DNA of 64,000 bases from Catellatospora citrea (GCF_003610235.1 NZ_RAPR01000001.1:5208001-5272000); one strand, 5' to 3'. Counted from the stretch's first letter, positions 17,771 through 25,980 are shown. A program made the numbers and translations. Notes: generated by a model from the letters alone, not told the origin.

Positions 17771-18961
17771 ATGGCCGCAGTTTCCCAACCCGGCACCCCT
17801 CGACTGCTCCGCGCGCTGAACGACCGCGCCGCGCTCGAGCTGCTGCTGGCCCGGGGCCCGCTCACCCGTTCCCAGCTCGGCGAGCTGACCGGACTCTCCA
17901 AGGTCACCGCCTCCCAGCTGGTCGAGCGGCTGGAGGAGCGCGGCCTGGTGCGCCGGGTCGGCGAGCAGGCGGGCGGGCGCGGGCCCAACGCGCAGCTCTA
18001 CAACGTCGCCCCGAACAGCGCCTACGTGGTGGGCGTCGAGGTGGGCGACGAGCACGTGGTGGCCGCCTGCGCCGACATCACCGGCGCGGTGGTGGGCCGG
18101 GTGGAGGTCTCCACCAAGCCTGACGCGAACGGCGGCGGCGAGGACCCGGTCCGGCTGGTGCACAACGCCGTCGTCCAGGCGGCCGAGCAGGCCGGCGCCC
18201 AACTCGGCGACGTGCGCCGCATCGTGCTGGGCACGCCCGGTCTGGTCGACCCGAACACCGGCGACATCGTCTTCGCCTTCAACCTGCCCCGCTGGCAGCG
18301 CGGCCTCGCCGCGGCGCTGCGCGACGACCTGCACACCACGATCGTGTTCGAGAACGACGTGAACCTGGCCGCCGTCGCCGAGGCCCACGCGGGCGCGGCC
18401 CGCGAGGTCGGCGACTTCCTGCTGGTCTGGATCGGCCAGGGCACCGGTCTGGCCGTCATGCTGGGCGGCCGGCTGCACCGGGGCACCTCCGGCGCGGCGG
18501 GCGAGATCGGCTACCTGCCGGTGCCCGGCGCGGAGATCCCGCGCGAGGTCAGCCGGCGCGGCAAGGGCGCATTCCAGCAGGTGGCCGGGGCGGACGCGGT
18601 CCGCCAGGTGGCTCGCGAACACGGCTTCCGGGCGGGCACCGCGGCCGAGGCGGTCAAGGCCGCCATCGCCGCCGGCACCAAGGGCGGCCCGGTGCTCGAC
18701 GAGGTCGCCCGGCGGCTGGCGCTGGGCGTGGCCGCGTCCTGCATCGTGCTCGACCCGCCGCTGGTCGTGCTGGCCGGCGAGGTCGGCGCGGCGGGCGGCA
18801 CGCCGCTGGCCGAGCGCGTGCAGCACGAGGTCGCCGCGATCAGCCCGGTGGCCCCGCGGGTCGTGGTGACCGGCGTCGCCGACGAACCCGTGCTCCAGGG
18901 TGCGTTGCTCACCGCCCTCGACGCGGTCCGCGACGAGGTCTTCGGGTCCACCGTCGACTGA
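17771..18961 (+). CDS. ROK family transcriptional regulator
   Basis: A 396-residue protein with an N-terminal winged helix (RSQLGELTGLSKVTASQLVERLEERGLV, about 35-65) and a ROK sugar-kinase-like domain: GTPGLVDPNTGDI near 160, ENDVNLAAVAEAHAGAA near 197 and GTGLAVMLGGRLHRGTSG near 225. The usual Cys-rich zinc motif (CXCGXXGCXE) is not seen; the region reads PVPGAEIPREVSRRGKG, as in zinc-free members. It probably senses a sugar such as N-acetylglucosamine and represses the divergent GH3 gene and itself. TAGGAT (17757-17762) lies 8 nt before the ATG with no ribosome site, so it is probably leaderless. Confidence 0.88.
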   Translation: MAAVSQPGTPRLLRALNDRAALELLLARGPLTRSQLGELTGLSKVTASQLVERLEERGLVRRVGEQAGGRGPNAQLYNVAPNSAYVVGVEVGDEHVVAACADITGAVVGRVEVSTKPDANGGGEDPVRLVHNAVVQAAEQAGAQLGDVRRIVLGTPGLVDPNTGDIVFAFNLPRWQRGLAAALRDDLHTTIVFENDVNLAAVAEAHAGAAREVGDFLLVWIGQGTGLAVMLGGRLHRGTSGAAGEIGYLPVPGAEIPREVSRRGKGAFQQVAGADAVRQVAREHGFRAGTAAEAVKAAIAAGTKGGPVLDEVARRLALGVAASCIVLDPPLVVLAGEVGAAGGTPLAERVQHEVAAISPVAPRVVVTGVADEPVLQGALLTALDAVRDEVFGSTVD

Positions 18962-18978
18962 GCCTCCGATCATGTGCG

Positions 18979-19011
18979 GCGAAGGGGATGAGTTCGACTC
19001 ATCCCCTTCGC
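18979..19011. terminator. Perfect 15-bp hairpin between convergent genes
   Basis: GCGAAGGGGATGAGT (18979-18993) pairs with 18997-19011 around a TCG loop. It lies between the ROK gene and the convergent ABC permease gene, so it can terminate both. Confidence 0.85.
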
Positions 19012-19024
19012 TCCGTCGGAGGGG

Positions 19025-19999
19025 TCAGATCAGGTCGCGGCGGCGGAAGTTCGCGAACGCGGCGGCGAGCAGGGCGGCCGTGAGACCCGCCAGGACCATG
19101 CCGCCACTGAGCCGTGTGATCACCAGGTCGCCCGAGCCGTCCAGGCCGGACCAGTACTTCAGGTCGCCGTTGACGAAGGCGGACAGGTAGCTGGACAGGA
19201 AGTACGGGTCGTACGGCAGCATGCCGCCGATCTCGAAGACGATGCGCCCGCCCGCCTCCCAGACCAGGAAGTAGCCGACCGCGATGCCCAGCGCGGCCGC
19301 CGTGTGCCGGGCTAGCGTGGCCAGCGCGAAGGCGCACGCCGCGGAGGCCGTCGCGAGGGCTATGCCGCGCCCGCACAGCCCGGCGAGCTCGGCCCAGAAG
19401 GCCGCGTCGACGTCGCCGGTCCAGCCCGAGGCGTACGCGATCAGATAGAACACACCCACGTAGAGCACCGTGAACAGGGTGGAGAACAGCGCGACGCTGC
19501 CGGTCAGCGCGGCGAGCTTGGCGCCGAGGACCGGGGCGCGCTGCGGTCGCCACAGCAGCAGGTTGGTGATGCCGCCGCTGCTCATCTCGGCCCCGATGAA
19601 CGACGCCGCGATCACGAAGGCGAAGAAGCTGAGATACACCGCCAGGAAGACGGTCAGGCCCCGGATCTCCTGCTCGAACACGAAGGCGTCCTCGAGGTAG
19701 TGCCAGGCCCGGACGTCGGCCGGACTGCCCGCGGCGTCGCAGCCCTCGGTGAACGTGTCCTCCGCGGCCTCCCTGTCCTGGCGGAACGCCGCCTCGCAGG
19801 TGGCCTTGAACTCGATCAGGCTCGCGCGCCGTTCCGCAGCGGACCGTTCCGCGGATGCCCAGGCCTGGCTGCCGGGGCGCGCCGAGCTGGCCAGCGTGGT
19901 CGCGGCGGTGACCCCGAAGACGGCGAGCAGGCCGATCACCAAGACATGGGTGAACCGCCGCGCCAGCAGCCGACTCACCTCAGCACGCACCAGATTCAT
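19025..19999 (-). CDS. ABC-2 type transporter permease
   Basis: A 324-residue membrane protein with about six helices: one near residues 15-38, then a large extracytoplasmic loop (about 40-110) with two Cys, and five more between 110 and 315. The segment FIGAEMSSGGITNLLLWRPQR is the amphipathic coupling-helix region typical of ABC-2 permeases. With the ATPase encoded upstream it would form an exporter; the substrate is unknown (lipids, peptides or antibiotics are usual). The ATG overlaps the stop codon of the third minigene (ATGA), so its translation is likely coupled to the upstream array. Confidence 0.85.
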   Translation of the reverse strand: MNLVRAEVSRLLARRFTHVLVIGLLAVFGVTAATTLASSARPGSQAWASAERSAAERRASLIEFKATCEAAFRQDREAAEDTFTEGCDAAGSPADVRAWHYLEDAFVFEQEIRGLTVFLAVYLSFFAFVIAASFIGAEMSSGGITNLLLWRPQRAPVLGAKLAALTGSVALFSTLFTVLYVGVFYLIAYASGWTGDVDAAFWAELAGLCGRGIALATASAACAFALATLARHTAAALGIAVGYFLVWEAGGRIVFEIGGMLPYDPYFLSSYLSAFVNGDLKYWSGLDGSGDLVITRLSGGMVLAGLTAALLAAAFANFRRRDLI

Positions 20000-20067
20000 G
20001 CCTTCTCCTCGCTTCGCTCGTCGGCGGCATTACCGAGCCTGTCGATTCGCTCGCGGAGCTCGCTCAT
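19996..20067 (-). CDS. Minigene 3: 23-residue peptide, tandem copy, coupled to the permease
   Basis: ATG 20067 opens a 23-codon frame, MSELRERIDRLG followed by NAADERSEEKA, whose TGA overlaps the permease ATG by the ATGA tetranucleotide. GAGGAG stands 5-6 nt before the next start. The DNA is identical to minigene 2. The peptide is highly charged and could form one amphipathic helix. Whether it is functional or merely re-initiation spacing is unknown. Confidence 0.5.
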   Translation of the reverse strand: MSELRERIDRLGNAADERSEEKA

Positions 20068-20135
20068 GCCTTCTCCTCGCTTCGCTCGTCGGCGGCATTA
20101 CCGAGCCTGTCGATTCGCTCGCGGAGCTCGCTCAT
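20064..20135 (-). CDS. Minigene 2: 23-residue peptide, tandem copy
   Basis: ATG 20135 opens the same 23-codon frame as minigene 3, with identical DNA. Its start overlaps the stop of minigene 1 and its stop overlaps the start of minigene 3, both as ATGA. The upstream ribosome site is GAGGAG. Only its preservation as an open frame in an unbroken ATGA chain supports it as coding. Confidence 0.5.
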   Translation of the reverse strand: MSELRERIDRLGNAADERSEEKA

Positions 20136-20203
20136 GCCTTCTCCTCGCTTCGCTCGTCGGCGGCATTACCGAACCTGCTGATTCGCTCGCGGAGCTCGCT
20201 CAT
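20132..20203 (-). CDS. Minigene 1: 23-residue peptide, tandem copy, coupled to the ATPase
   Basis: ATG 20203 overlaps the ATPase stop (ATGA) and has GGGGAGGAG just upstream. The peptide MSELRERISRFG then NAADERSEEKA differs from copies 2 and 3 at two residues (Asp to Ser, Leu to Phe). All three base changes alter the protein while leaving length and stop intact. Confidence 0.5.
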   Translation of the reverse strand: MSELRERISRFGNAADERSEEKA

Positions 20204-21207
20204 GCTTGCTCCTCCCCGCGCGTGTCGAGGTCGATGATGTTGTCCGCGGGTGGGCGGCGGCGCGTCGGCACCGCGACCTGCGGAGGGGCGTCGGGGACGG
20301 GCCGGGTGCCAGTGAGGTCCAGGAAGACGCTCTCCAGGTCGGGCGTGAGCGGGGTGAGTTCGGTCAGCCAGAGACCGGCCCGGCCGAGCGCCTCGCTGAT
20401 CGCGGCCGGGCCGCTGACGCCGCCGACGAACAGGGCGCCGTCGGCCGTGCGCACCGTCGCGCCCGCCGCCAGCAGCAGCTGCGCGGCCTGCTCGGTGTCG
20501 GCGACCCGGACCAGGTGCTCGCCGGTGTCGTGCCCGGCCAGCACCACCGAGACGGGGCCGTGGGTGACCCGCCGGCCGCGGTCGATGATGGTGACCGAGT
20601 CGCATACCTGCTCGATCTCGGACAGCAGGTGGCTGGATAGCAGCACGGTGACGCCCTGTGCGGCGAGGTCGCTCATCAGGGTGCGCATGGCGTGGATGCC
20701 GGAGGGGTCCAGCCCGTTCGCGGGCTCGTCCAGGATCAGCAGTTCCGGCTGCTTGAGCAGGGCGGACGCGACGGCGAGCCGCTGGCGCATGCCGAGCGAG
20801 TACACCCTGACCGGCTCGTCGGCGCGGTCGCGCAGCCCGACCGTGGTCAGCGCCTCGTCCACCCGGCCGCGGGGCAGCCCGCCTGCGGTGGCCAGCAGCT
20901 GGAGGGTCTTGCGCCCGCTGAACGGGGTGAAGAAGGCCGGGCTCTCCACGATCGCGCCGACCCGGTGGGCCACCTCGCCGAACCGGGCGCTGGGCGTGTC
21001 CAGGATCCGCATCTCGCCCTCGTCGGGCCGCAGCAGGCCGAGCAGCGTACGCAGCGTGGTGGTCTTGCCCGAGCCGTTGGGCCCGAGGAACCCGTGGACC
21101 TGGCCCTTCTCGACGTACATGTCGAATCCGTCGAGCGCGGTCTTCTCATCGCGCCACAGGCTGTGGAACGTCTTGCACAGCCCGCTGATCTCGATCACGG
21201 CGGTCAC
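20200..21207 (-). CDS. ABC transporter ATP-binding protein (ABC-2 exporter)
   Basis: A 335-residue ATPase. Walker A is GPNGSGKTTT (about 43-52), the signature YSLGMRQRLAVASALL near 140, Walker B LLILDEPANGLDPSG near 160 and the switch His in SSHLLSEIEQV near 195. The C-terminal 110 residues form the accessory region seen in CcmA/DrrA-type exporters, ending in a Pro/Arg-rich tail. GTG 21207 has GGGGGAGG upstream. The stop overlaps minigene 1 by ATGA, so ATPase, three minigenes and permease form one coupled chain. The region 21208-21345 to its right is a divergent promoter region. Confidence 0.9.
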   Translation of the reverse strand: MTAVIEISGLCKTFHSLWRDEKTALDGFDMYVEKGQVHGFLGPNGSGKTTTLRTLLGLLRPDEGEMRILDTPSARFGEVAHRVGAIVESPAFFTPFSGRKTLQLLATAGGLPRGRVDEALTTVGLRDRADEPVRVYSLGMRQRLAVASALLKQPELLILDEPANGLDPSGIHAMRTLMSDLAAQGVTVLLSSHLLSEIEQVCDSVTIIDRGRRVTHGPVSVVLAGHDTGEHLVRVADTEQAAQLLLAAGATVRTADGALFVGGVSGPAAISEALGRAGLWLTELTPLTPDLESVFLDLTGTRPVPDAPPQVAVPTRRRPPADNIIDLDTRGEEQA

Positions 21208-21345
21208 AGCGCCTCCCCCATCGGTCCGTGTGCCGCCACACCGTATGCGATCCGGTGGCGTTCATGGGGGCCCGATGACTGCCGAACTGTGATCTGGCTG
21301 GCAGGTCTGCACCCCGGCGGGGGCGGCCGTGATTGGATATCGGCT

Positions 21346-22194
21346 GTGTCAGGACTGCACCGCGTCGCCCAGAACGTCCACGAGGTCAACCAGGCCGTCG
21401 CCCCGGACGACCCCGATCTCGTCGTCGCCGCCGAAGGCGTCGACGTCGTGCGCGAGGGCAAGCATCTGCTGCGGGACATCTCGTGGCGGGTCGAGCTGGA
21501 CGAGCGCTGGGTGGTGCTCGGCCCCAACGGGGCGGGCAAGACCACGCTGCTGCACCTGGCCGCCGGCCGCGCGCACCCGACCAAGGGCGCGGTGTACGTG
21601 CTCGGCGAGCGCATCGGCCGCGTCGACATGCACGAGCTGCGCACCCGGATCGGGCTGTCCACGGCGGCGCTGGCCGAGCGGGTGCCCCCGGGCGAGCTGG
21701 TCCGCGACGTGGTGGTCACCGCGTCCTGGTCGGTGGTGGGCCGCTTCAACGAGTCCTACGACCCGATGGACGAGGCCCGAGCCGCCGAGCTGCTCGACGA
21801 GTGGGGCATGGCCGGGCTGGCCCAGCGCCAGTACGGCACGCTCTCCGAGGGCGAGCGCAAGCGCACTCAGATCGCCCGCGCCCTGATGACCGACCCCGAG
21901 CTGCTGCTGCTGGACGAGCCCGCGGCCGGGCTGGACCTGGGCGGCCGGGAGGACCTGGTGGCGCGGCTGTCCGAGCTGGCCGCCGACCCGGACGCGCCCG
22001 CGCTGGTGCTGGTGACGCACCACGTGGAGGAGATCCCGCCGAGCTTCACGCACGCGCTGCTGCTGCGTGAGGGCGGCATCGTCGCGGCCGGGCCGATCCC
22101 GGAGACGATCACGTCGGACAACCTGTCCGCGACGTTCGGCCTGGCGCTGGAGGTCACCTCGGTCGAGGGCCGCTTCACCGCCCGCGCCCGCTGA
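21346..22194 (+). CDS. Stand-alone ABC transporter ATP-binding protein
   Basis: A 282-residue single-domain ATPase with Walker A GPNGAGKTTLLH (about 62-73), signature GTLSEGERKRTQIARALM (about 164-181), Walker B LLLLDEPAAGLDLGG and switch His in VTHHVEEIPP. The EGERKR form of the signature and the WRVELDERWVVLGPNG start resemble the YlmA/ModF-like group. No permease gene is adjacent; it may serve a transporter elsewhere or have a non-transport role. The GTG start follows TTGGAT by 7 nt, so it may be leaderless. Upstream starts in frame would run into the divergent gene. Confidence 0.82.
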   Translation: MSGLHRVAQNVHEVNQAVAPDDPDLVVAAEGVDVVREGKHLLRDISWRVELDERWVVLGPNGAGKTTLLHLAAGRAHPTKGAVYVLGERIGRVDMHELRTRIGLSTAALAERVPPGELVRDVVVTASWSVVGRFNESYDPMDEARAAELLDEWGMAGLAQRQYGTLSEGERKRTQIARALMTDPELLLLDEPAAGLDLGGREDLVARLSELAADPDAPALVLVTHHVEEIPPSFTHALLLREGGIVAAGPIPETITSDNLSATFGLALEVTSVEGRFTARAR

Positions 22195-22226
22195 GCCTTC
22201 CGCCGGGTGCACATCGACTCCGGCGA

Positions 22227-22264
22227 GTCGCGTTTCGGGACGCTGGAGTGCTCCGAAACGCGAC
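22227..22264. terminator. 12-bp hairpin after the lone ABC ATPase gene
   Basis: GTCGCGTTTCGG (22227-22238) pairs perfectly with 22253-22264 across a 14-nt loop, 32 nt after the stop codon. It could terminate the ATPase transcript. No U-tract follows. Confidence 0.65.
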
Positions 22265-22381
22265 ACGTGCCGGCCGAGTACCGGCGGGACGCGCCGCGTC
22301 GGCACGCAGCGGCCGCGTCACGTGCCGGACAGCTGGGTGGAACCGGCACCGGGCTTGCCACGACCGGTCACGATGGTAGGT

Positions 22382-22759
22382 ATGCGCACGCTCCTGAACA
22401 TCCTGTGGTTCATCTTCGGTAGCGGCTTCCTGCTGGCCATCGCCTACGGGCTGGCCGGCATCATCTGCTTCGTCCTGATCGTGACCATCCCGTTCGGCGT
22501 GGCCTCGTTCCGACTCGCCCGGTATGCGCTGTGGCCGTTCGGATACACCATCGTGGAGAAGCCCAGCGCCGGGCTGGCCTCCACGTTGGCGAACATCGTA
22601 TGGCTCGTCGTCGCCGGCTGGTGGCTGGCGCTGGTGCACATCGTCACCGGCATCGCACAGTGCATCACGCTCATCGGCATCCCGTTCGGCATCGCCAATT
22701 TCAAGCTGGTGCCCGCCGCGCTGTGGCCGCTCGGCCGGGAGATCGTCGAACGCCCCTGA
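22382..22759 (+). CDS. YccF domain inner-membrane protein
   Basis: A 125-residue membrane protein built of two similar halves: TIPFGVASFRLARYALWPFG near residue 38 and GIPFGIANFKLVPAALWPLG near 100, each following a hydrophobic helix pair. This internal duplication is the YccF (DUF307) signature. YccF proteins are widespread inner-membrane proteins of unknown role. An in-frame ATG three codons upstream (22373) is an alternative start; neither has a clear ribosome site. It converges on a DUF6232-type gene across a hairpin. Confidence 0.88.
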   Translation: MRTLLNILWFIFGSGFLLAIAYGLAGIICFVLIVTIPFGVASFRLARYALWPFGYTIVEKPSAGLASTLANIVWLVVAGWWLALVHIVTGIAQCITLIGIPFGIANFKLVPAALWPLGREIVERP

Positions 22760-22769
22760 CCGACGTGTC

Positions 22770-22802
22770 GCGGCCTGCCCCTCGATCCGGCGGGCAGGCC
22801 GC
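22770..22802. terminator. 11-bp GC hairpin between convergent genes
   Basis: GCGGCCTGCCC (22770-22780) pairs with GGGCAGGCCGC (22792-22802). It sits 11 nt after the YccF stop and 7 nt before the stop of the opposing gene, so it can serve both. Confidence 0.8.
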
Positions 22803-22808
22803 GCGGTG

Positions 22809-23285
22809 TCACCGGTCCTGTTCCAGGGCGCGCTGGATGGAGCGGTAGATGCGGCCGAAGCGGGACTCGTCGGCCACGCGCAGCAGGAGCAGCTCGCGGC
22901 CGCGCCACACCGCCCAGATCTCGTGCATGGAGATGCCCTGGTCGTAGCTGTGGTCGAGGCGGTGCAGCGTCCATTCCAGCGCGGGGCCGGCCAGGCCGAC
23001 CAGCAGCACCACGACGGCCAGCGGCACCAGCACCCGGCCCGCCGCGCCGGGGTCGCCGACGGTGGCGGCGACCAGGTAGATGAGCCCGAGCAGGGCCAGC
23101 ACCGCGCCGACCACGACACCCGCGTTGAGGGCGCCGCGTCCGGCCAGCCGGCGCATGGACCGCGGATCTGCGGTGATCTCGCGGTGCCAGACGTACTCCA
23201 GATCCTCGAGCCGGAAGACGCGGTCGTGGATGTGGATCGCGGTCGAGGTGACTTCGACCGCGGGATCGCGGTAATAGACGATCAT
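22809..23285 (-). CDS. DUF6232-like membrane protein
   Basis: A 158-residue protein with an N-terminal soluble part (MIVYYRDPAVEVTSTAIHI, then LEDLEYVWHREI), two adjacent membrane helices (about 55-72 and 85-102) and a C-terminal soluble part (GISMHEIWAVWRGRELLLLRV). The pattern of a short beta-rich head and two helices resembles actinobacterial DUF6232 proteins, which have no known function. The first 20 codons include repeated Val-Thr/Ile-His strands. Family call is from memory of the pattern and moderately sure. Confidence 0.7.
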   Translation of the reverse strand: MIVYYRDPAVEVTSTAIHIHDRVFRLEDLEYVWHREITADPRSMRRLAGRGALNAGVVVGAVLALLGLIYLVAATVGDPGAAGRVLVPLAVVVLLVGLAGPALEWTLHRLDHSYDQGISMHEIWAVWRGRELLLLRVADESRFGRIYRSIQRALEQDR

Positions 23286-23365
23286 CGCAGCCTCCGGCCC
23301 TCACCGTAGGCGATGCACGCAAACCGCCTAAGCTCGTCCTATCGGCACTCGATGAGGAGGCAGCG

Positions 23366-24139
23366 GTGGGCGAGTTCGTGAACGTGGAAGTCGACGCAGG
23401 CATCGGCACCATCCGGTTGGAACGCCCACCGATGAACGCGCTCAACGTCGCTGTGCAGGAGGAGCTGCGGGCCGCCGCGCAGGCCGTGACGGCTGACAGC
23501 CGCATCGCCGCCGTCGTCGTCTACGGCGGACCCAAGGTCTTCGCGGCCGGCGCCGACATCAAGGAGATGGCGGACATGTCGTACGTGGACATGTCGGCCC
23601 GCGCCGGTGCGCTGAGCAGCGCCTTCGACGCCGTCGCGCGCATCCCGAAGCCGGTCGTCGCGGCGATCACCGGCTACGCCCTCGGCGGCGGCTGCGAGCT
23701 CGCGCTCGCGTGTGACTGGCGGGTCGTGGCCGAGGACGCCAAGCTCGGCCAGCCCGAGATCAAGCTGGGCATCATCCCCGGCGCGGGCGGCACCCAGCGG
23801 CTGGCCCGCCTGATCGGCCCGGCCAAGGCCAAGGACATCATCTTCTCCGGCCGTATGGTCGACGCCGAGGAGGCGCTGGAGATCGGGCTCGCCGACCGGG
23901 TGTGCGCCGCGGACATGGTCTACGACCAGGCCAAGGCCCTGGTCGCCGGTTACGTGAACGGTCCCGCGCAGGCGCTGAAGGCGGCCAAGTTGGCCATCGA
24001 CGGCGGCCTGGACCGCGACCTCGCGGCCGGTCTGGCCTGGGAGTCCCACCTGTTCGCGGCGCTGTTCGCCACCGAGGACCGGCGCGAGGGCATGACCGCG
24101 TTCGTGGAGCGCCGCCAGCCGAAGTTCATCGGCCGCTGA
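23366..24139 (+). CDS. Enoyl-CoA hydratase/isomerase family protein
   Basis: A 257-residue crotonase-fold protein, expected to hydrate enoyl-CoAs in beta-oxidation or a related CoA pathway. The oxyanion-hole segments are AAGADIKEM (about 60-68) and ALGGGCELALACDW (about 104-117). The first catalytic Glu is in GQPEIKLGIIPGAGGTQRL. The second Glu of classical hydratases (AMEMVL in mitochondrial crotonase) aligns with Asp in AKDIIFSG, so activity may differ. GAGGAGG precedes GTG 23366. The ThDP enzyme gene follows 158 nt later, and the etf genes lie 14 kb away. Confidence is high for family, modest for reaction. Confidence 0.88.
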   Translation: MGEFVNVEVDAGIGTIRLERPPMNALNVAVQEELRAAAQAVTADSRIAAVVVYGGPKVFAAGADIKEMADMSYVDMSARAGALSSAFDAVARIPKPVVAAITGYALGGGCELALACDWRVVAEDAKLGQPEIKLGIIPGAGGTQRLARLIGPAKAKDIIFSGRMVDAEEALEIGLADRVCAADMVYDQAKALVAGYVNGPAQALKAAKLAIDGGLDRDLAAGLAWESHLFAALFATEDRREGMTAFVERRQPKFIGR

Positions 24140-24297
24140 GGCTGTCCCGACCGGGTTCCCTGCCCGGTGCCTGTCCCATACCGGCGTGCCGCCGGGTCAC
24201 CCGCGGCGCGCCGGGCACCCCGCCCGACGAGTTTGTGAGTCCTCTTCATATTTTCTCGCGTGCTGGATAGGCTCCCGGCACACGAAGGGACACGGTC

Positions 24298-25929
24298 ATG
24301 GCTGAGACCTCTGACAGTGCAGTTTCCGGCCACGGTGGGCAGCTCGCGCTGGCCGCGTTGCAGGCCGCGGGCGTACGCGAGATGTTCACCCTCTCCGGCG
24401 GGCACGTCTTCCCGCTGTACGACGCGGCCCATCAGACCGGCTTCCCGCTCTACGACGTGCGGCACGAGCAGACCGCCGTGTTCGCCGCCGAGGCGGTCGC
24501 CAAGCTGCAGCGCCGTCCCGGCGTCGCGGTGCTCACCGCCGGTCCCGGTGTCACCAACGGTGTCTCCGGCCTGACCAGCGCCTTCTTCAACGCCGCGCCG
24601 GTGCTGGTGCTCGGCGGCCGGGCCCCGCAGTTCCGCTGGGGCTCCGGGTCGCTGCAGGAGATCGACCACCTGCCGATCGTCGCGCCGGTCACCAAGCACG
24701 CCGCGACCGTCACGTCCACCGACGACATCACGTCGGCCGTGACCACCGCGCTGGAGCACGCGCTCGCCCCGCACCGCGGGCCGTCCTTCCTGGACCTGCC
24801 GCTGGAGGTCGTCTTCAGCACCGGCGACGGCAAGGCGGTCGCACCGCAGGTCGAGGTGCTGGAGCCGGACCCGGACCTGGTCGAGCAGGCCGCCCGCCTC
24901 GTCGCCGGGGCGCAGCGCCCGGTGATCATCGCGGGCTCCGACGTGTACGGCGGGGACGCGACCGAGGCGCTGCGGGCCGCTGCCGAGGCGCTGACCGTGC
25001 CGGTCTTCGCCAACGGCATGGGCCGCGGCTCGCTGCCGCCGAGCCACCCGCTCGCCTTCGCCAAGTCCCGCCGCAAGGCCCTGGACGGGGCGGACGTGGT
25101 CGTCGTGGTGGGCACCCCGCTGGACTTCCGGCTCGGCTTCGGCGACTTCGGCGCGGCCCGGGTCGTGCACGTCGTCGACGCGCCGAGCCAGCGCGCCGGG
25201 CACGTCTCCGTCGCCGTCTCGCCCGCGGGCGACCTGCGCACGATCCTGTCCGGGCTGGCCGCGTACGCCGGAGAGCGGGTCGATCACACCGACTGGGTGG
25301 CCACGCTGCGCGCCGCCGAGCAGGCCCAGGCTGCCAAGCACGAGCTGGAGATGCAGGCCGACACCGAGCTGATCAAGCCGGCCCGGGTCTACGGCGAGCT
25401 GCGCAAGGTGCTGGCCGCGGACGCGGTCACCATCGGCGACGGCGGCGACTTCGTGTCGTACGCCGGGCGTTACCTGGAGCCCTCGGTGCCGGGCAGCTGG
25501 CTGGACCCAGGGCCGTACGGCTGCCTCGGCACCGGCATGGGCTACGCGATGGGGGCCCGGGTGACCTACCCCGACCGCCAGATCTGCGTGCTGATGGGCG
25601 ACGGCGCGGCCGGCTTCTCGCTGATGGACGTCGAGTCCCTGGTGCGCCAGCAGCTGCCGGTGGTCATGGTCGTCGGCAACAACGGCATCTGGGGCCTGGA
25701 GAAGCACCCGATGCGCGCCATGTACGGCTACGACGTCGCCGCCGACCTGCAACCCGGTCTGCGCTACGACGACGTCGTCAAGGCCCTGGGCGGCGGCGGC
25801 GAAACCGTGGCCAAGGCCGCCGACCTCCCCGCCGCGCTGTCCCGCGCCTTCTCCGCCGGCGTCCCCTACCTCGTCAACGTCATCACCGACCCCGACGACG
25901 CCTACCCGCGCTCCGCCAACCTCGCCTAG
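24298..25929 (+). CDS. Thiamine-diphosphate enzyme, acetolactate synthase / 2-hydroxyacyl-CoA lyase-like
   Basis: A 543-residue ThDP enzyme with the three domains of the acetohydroxyacid synthase family. The cofactor-activating Glu57 is in VRHEQTAVFA. The ThDP/Mg motif runs from GDG (434-436) to NN (461-462). The central domain reads VIIAGSDVYGGDATEAL. It lacks neighbours of valine/leucine synthesis and no small subunit gene follows, so a role as acetolactate synthase is uncertain. The group also includes 2-hydroxyacyl-CoA and oxalyl-CoA lyases. The upstream crotonase and the icmA gene in the window make an acyl-CoA lyase conceivable. GAAGGGA precedes the ATG, with TAGGCT near 24270. Confidence 0.78.
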   Translation: MAETSDSAVSGHGGQLALAALQAAGVREMFTLSGGHVFPLYDAAHQTGFPLYDVRHEQTAVFAAEAVAKLQRRPGVAVLTAGPGVTNGVSGLTSAFFNAAPVLVLGGRAPQFRWGSGSLQEIDHLPIVAPVTKHAATVTSTDDITSAVTTALEHALAPHRGPSFLDLPLEVVFSTGDGKAVAPQVEVLEPDPDLVEQAARLVAGAQRPVIIAGSDVYGGDATEALRAAAEALTVPVFANGMGRGSLPPSHPLAFAKSRRKALDGADVVVVVGTPLDFRLGFGDFGAARVVHVVDAPSQRAGHVSVAVSPAGDLRTILSGLAAYAGERVDHTDWVATLRAAEQAQAAKHELEMQADTELIKPARVYGELRKVLAADAVTIGDGGDFVSYAGRYLEPSVPGSWLDPGPYGCLGTGMGYAMGARVTYPDRQICVLMGDGAAGFSLMDVESLVRQQLPVVMVVGNNGIWGLEKHPMRAMYGYDVAADLQPGLRYDDVVKALGGGGETVAKAADLPAALSRAFSAGVPYLVNVITDPDDAYPRSANLA

Positions 25930-25936
25930 CCCAAAG

Positions 25937-25980
25937 GAAGGGCACCTTCCCATCGCCATGCGTGGTGGAAGGTGCCCTTC
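25937..25980. terminator. GAAGGGCACCTTC hairpin, copy 1
   Basis: GAAGGGCACCTTCC (25937-25950) pairs with 25967-25980 and is followed by TTAACGCC. A near-identical element, with the same AAAGGAAGGGCACCTTC start and TAACGCC end, follows gatB at 55480-55525. Confidence 0.82.

Larger units (their letters stand above)
20000..20203 (-). repeat. Tandem array of three 68-bp units between ABC ATPase and permease genes
   Basis: Three head-to-tail units occupy 20136-20203, 20068-20135 and 20000-20067. The last two are identical; the first differs by three bases. Each unit carries a start codon, 23 codons, a GAGGAG ribosome site and a stop overlapping the next start. As 68 is not a multiple of three, each copy shifts frame, and the ATGA overlap restores it. 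Confidence 0.95.

Noticed and set aside
20000..20203. Possible CRISPR array or centromere-like iteron
   Set aside because: Units are contiguous without spacers, only three, and each begins and ends with a coupled start/stop, unlike repeat-spacer arrays.
24298..25929. Acetolactate synthase of branched-chain amino acid synthesis
   Set aside because: No regulatory subunit, ilvC or leu genes nearby; the family contains several lyases, so I kept a broader name.
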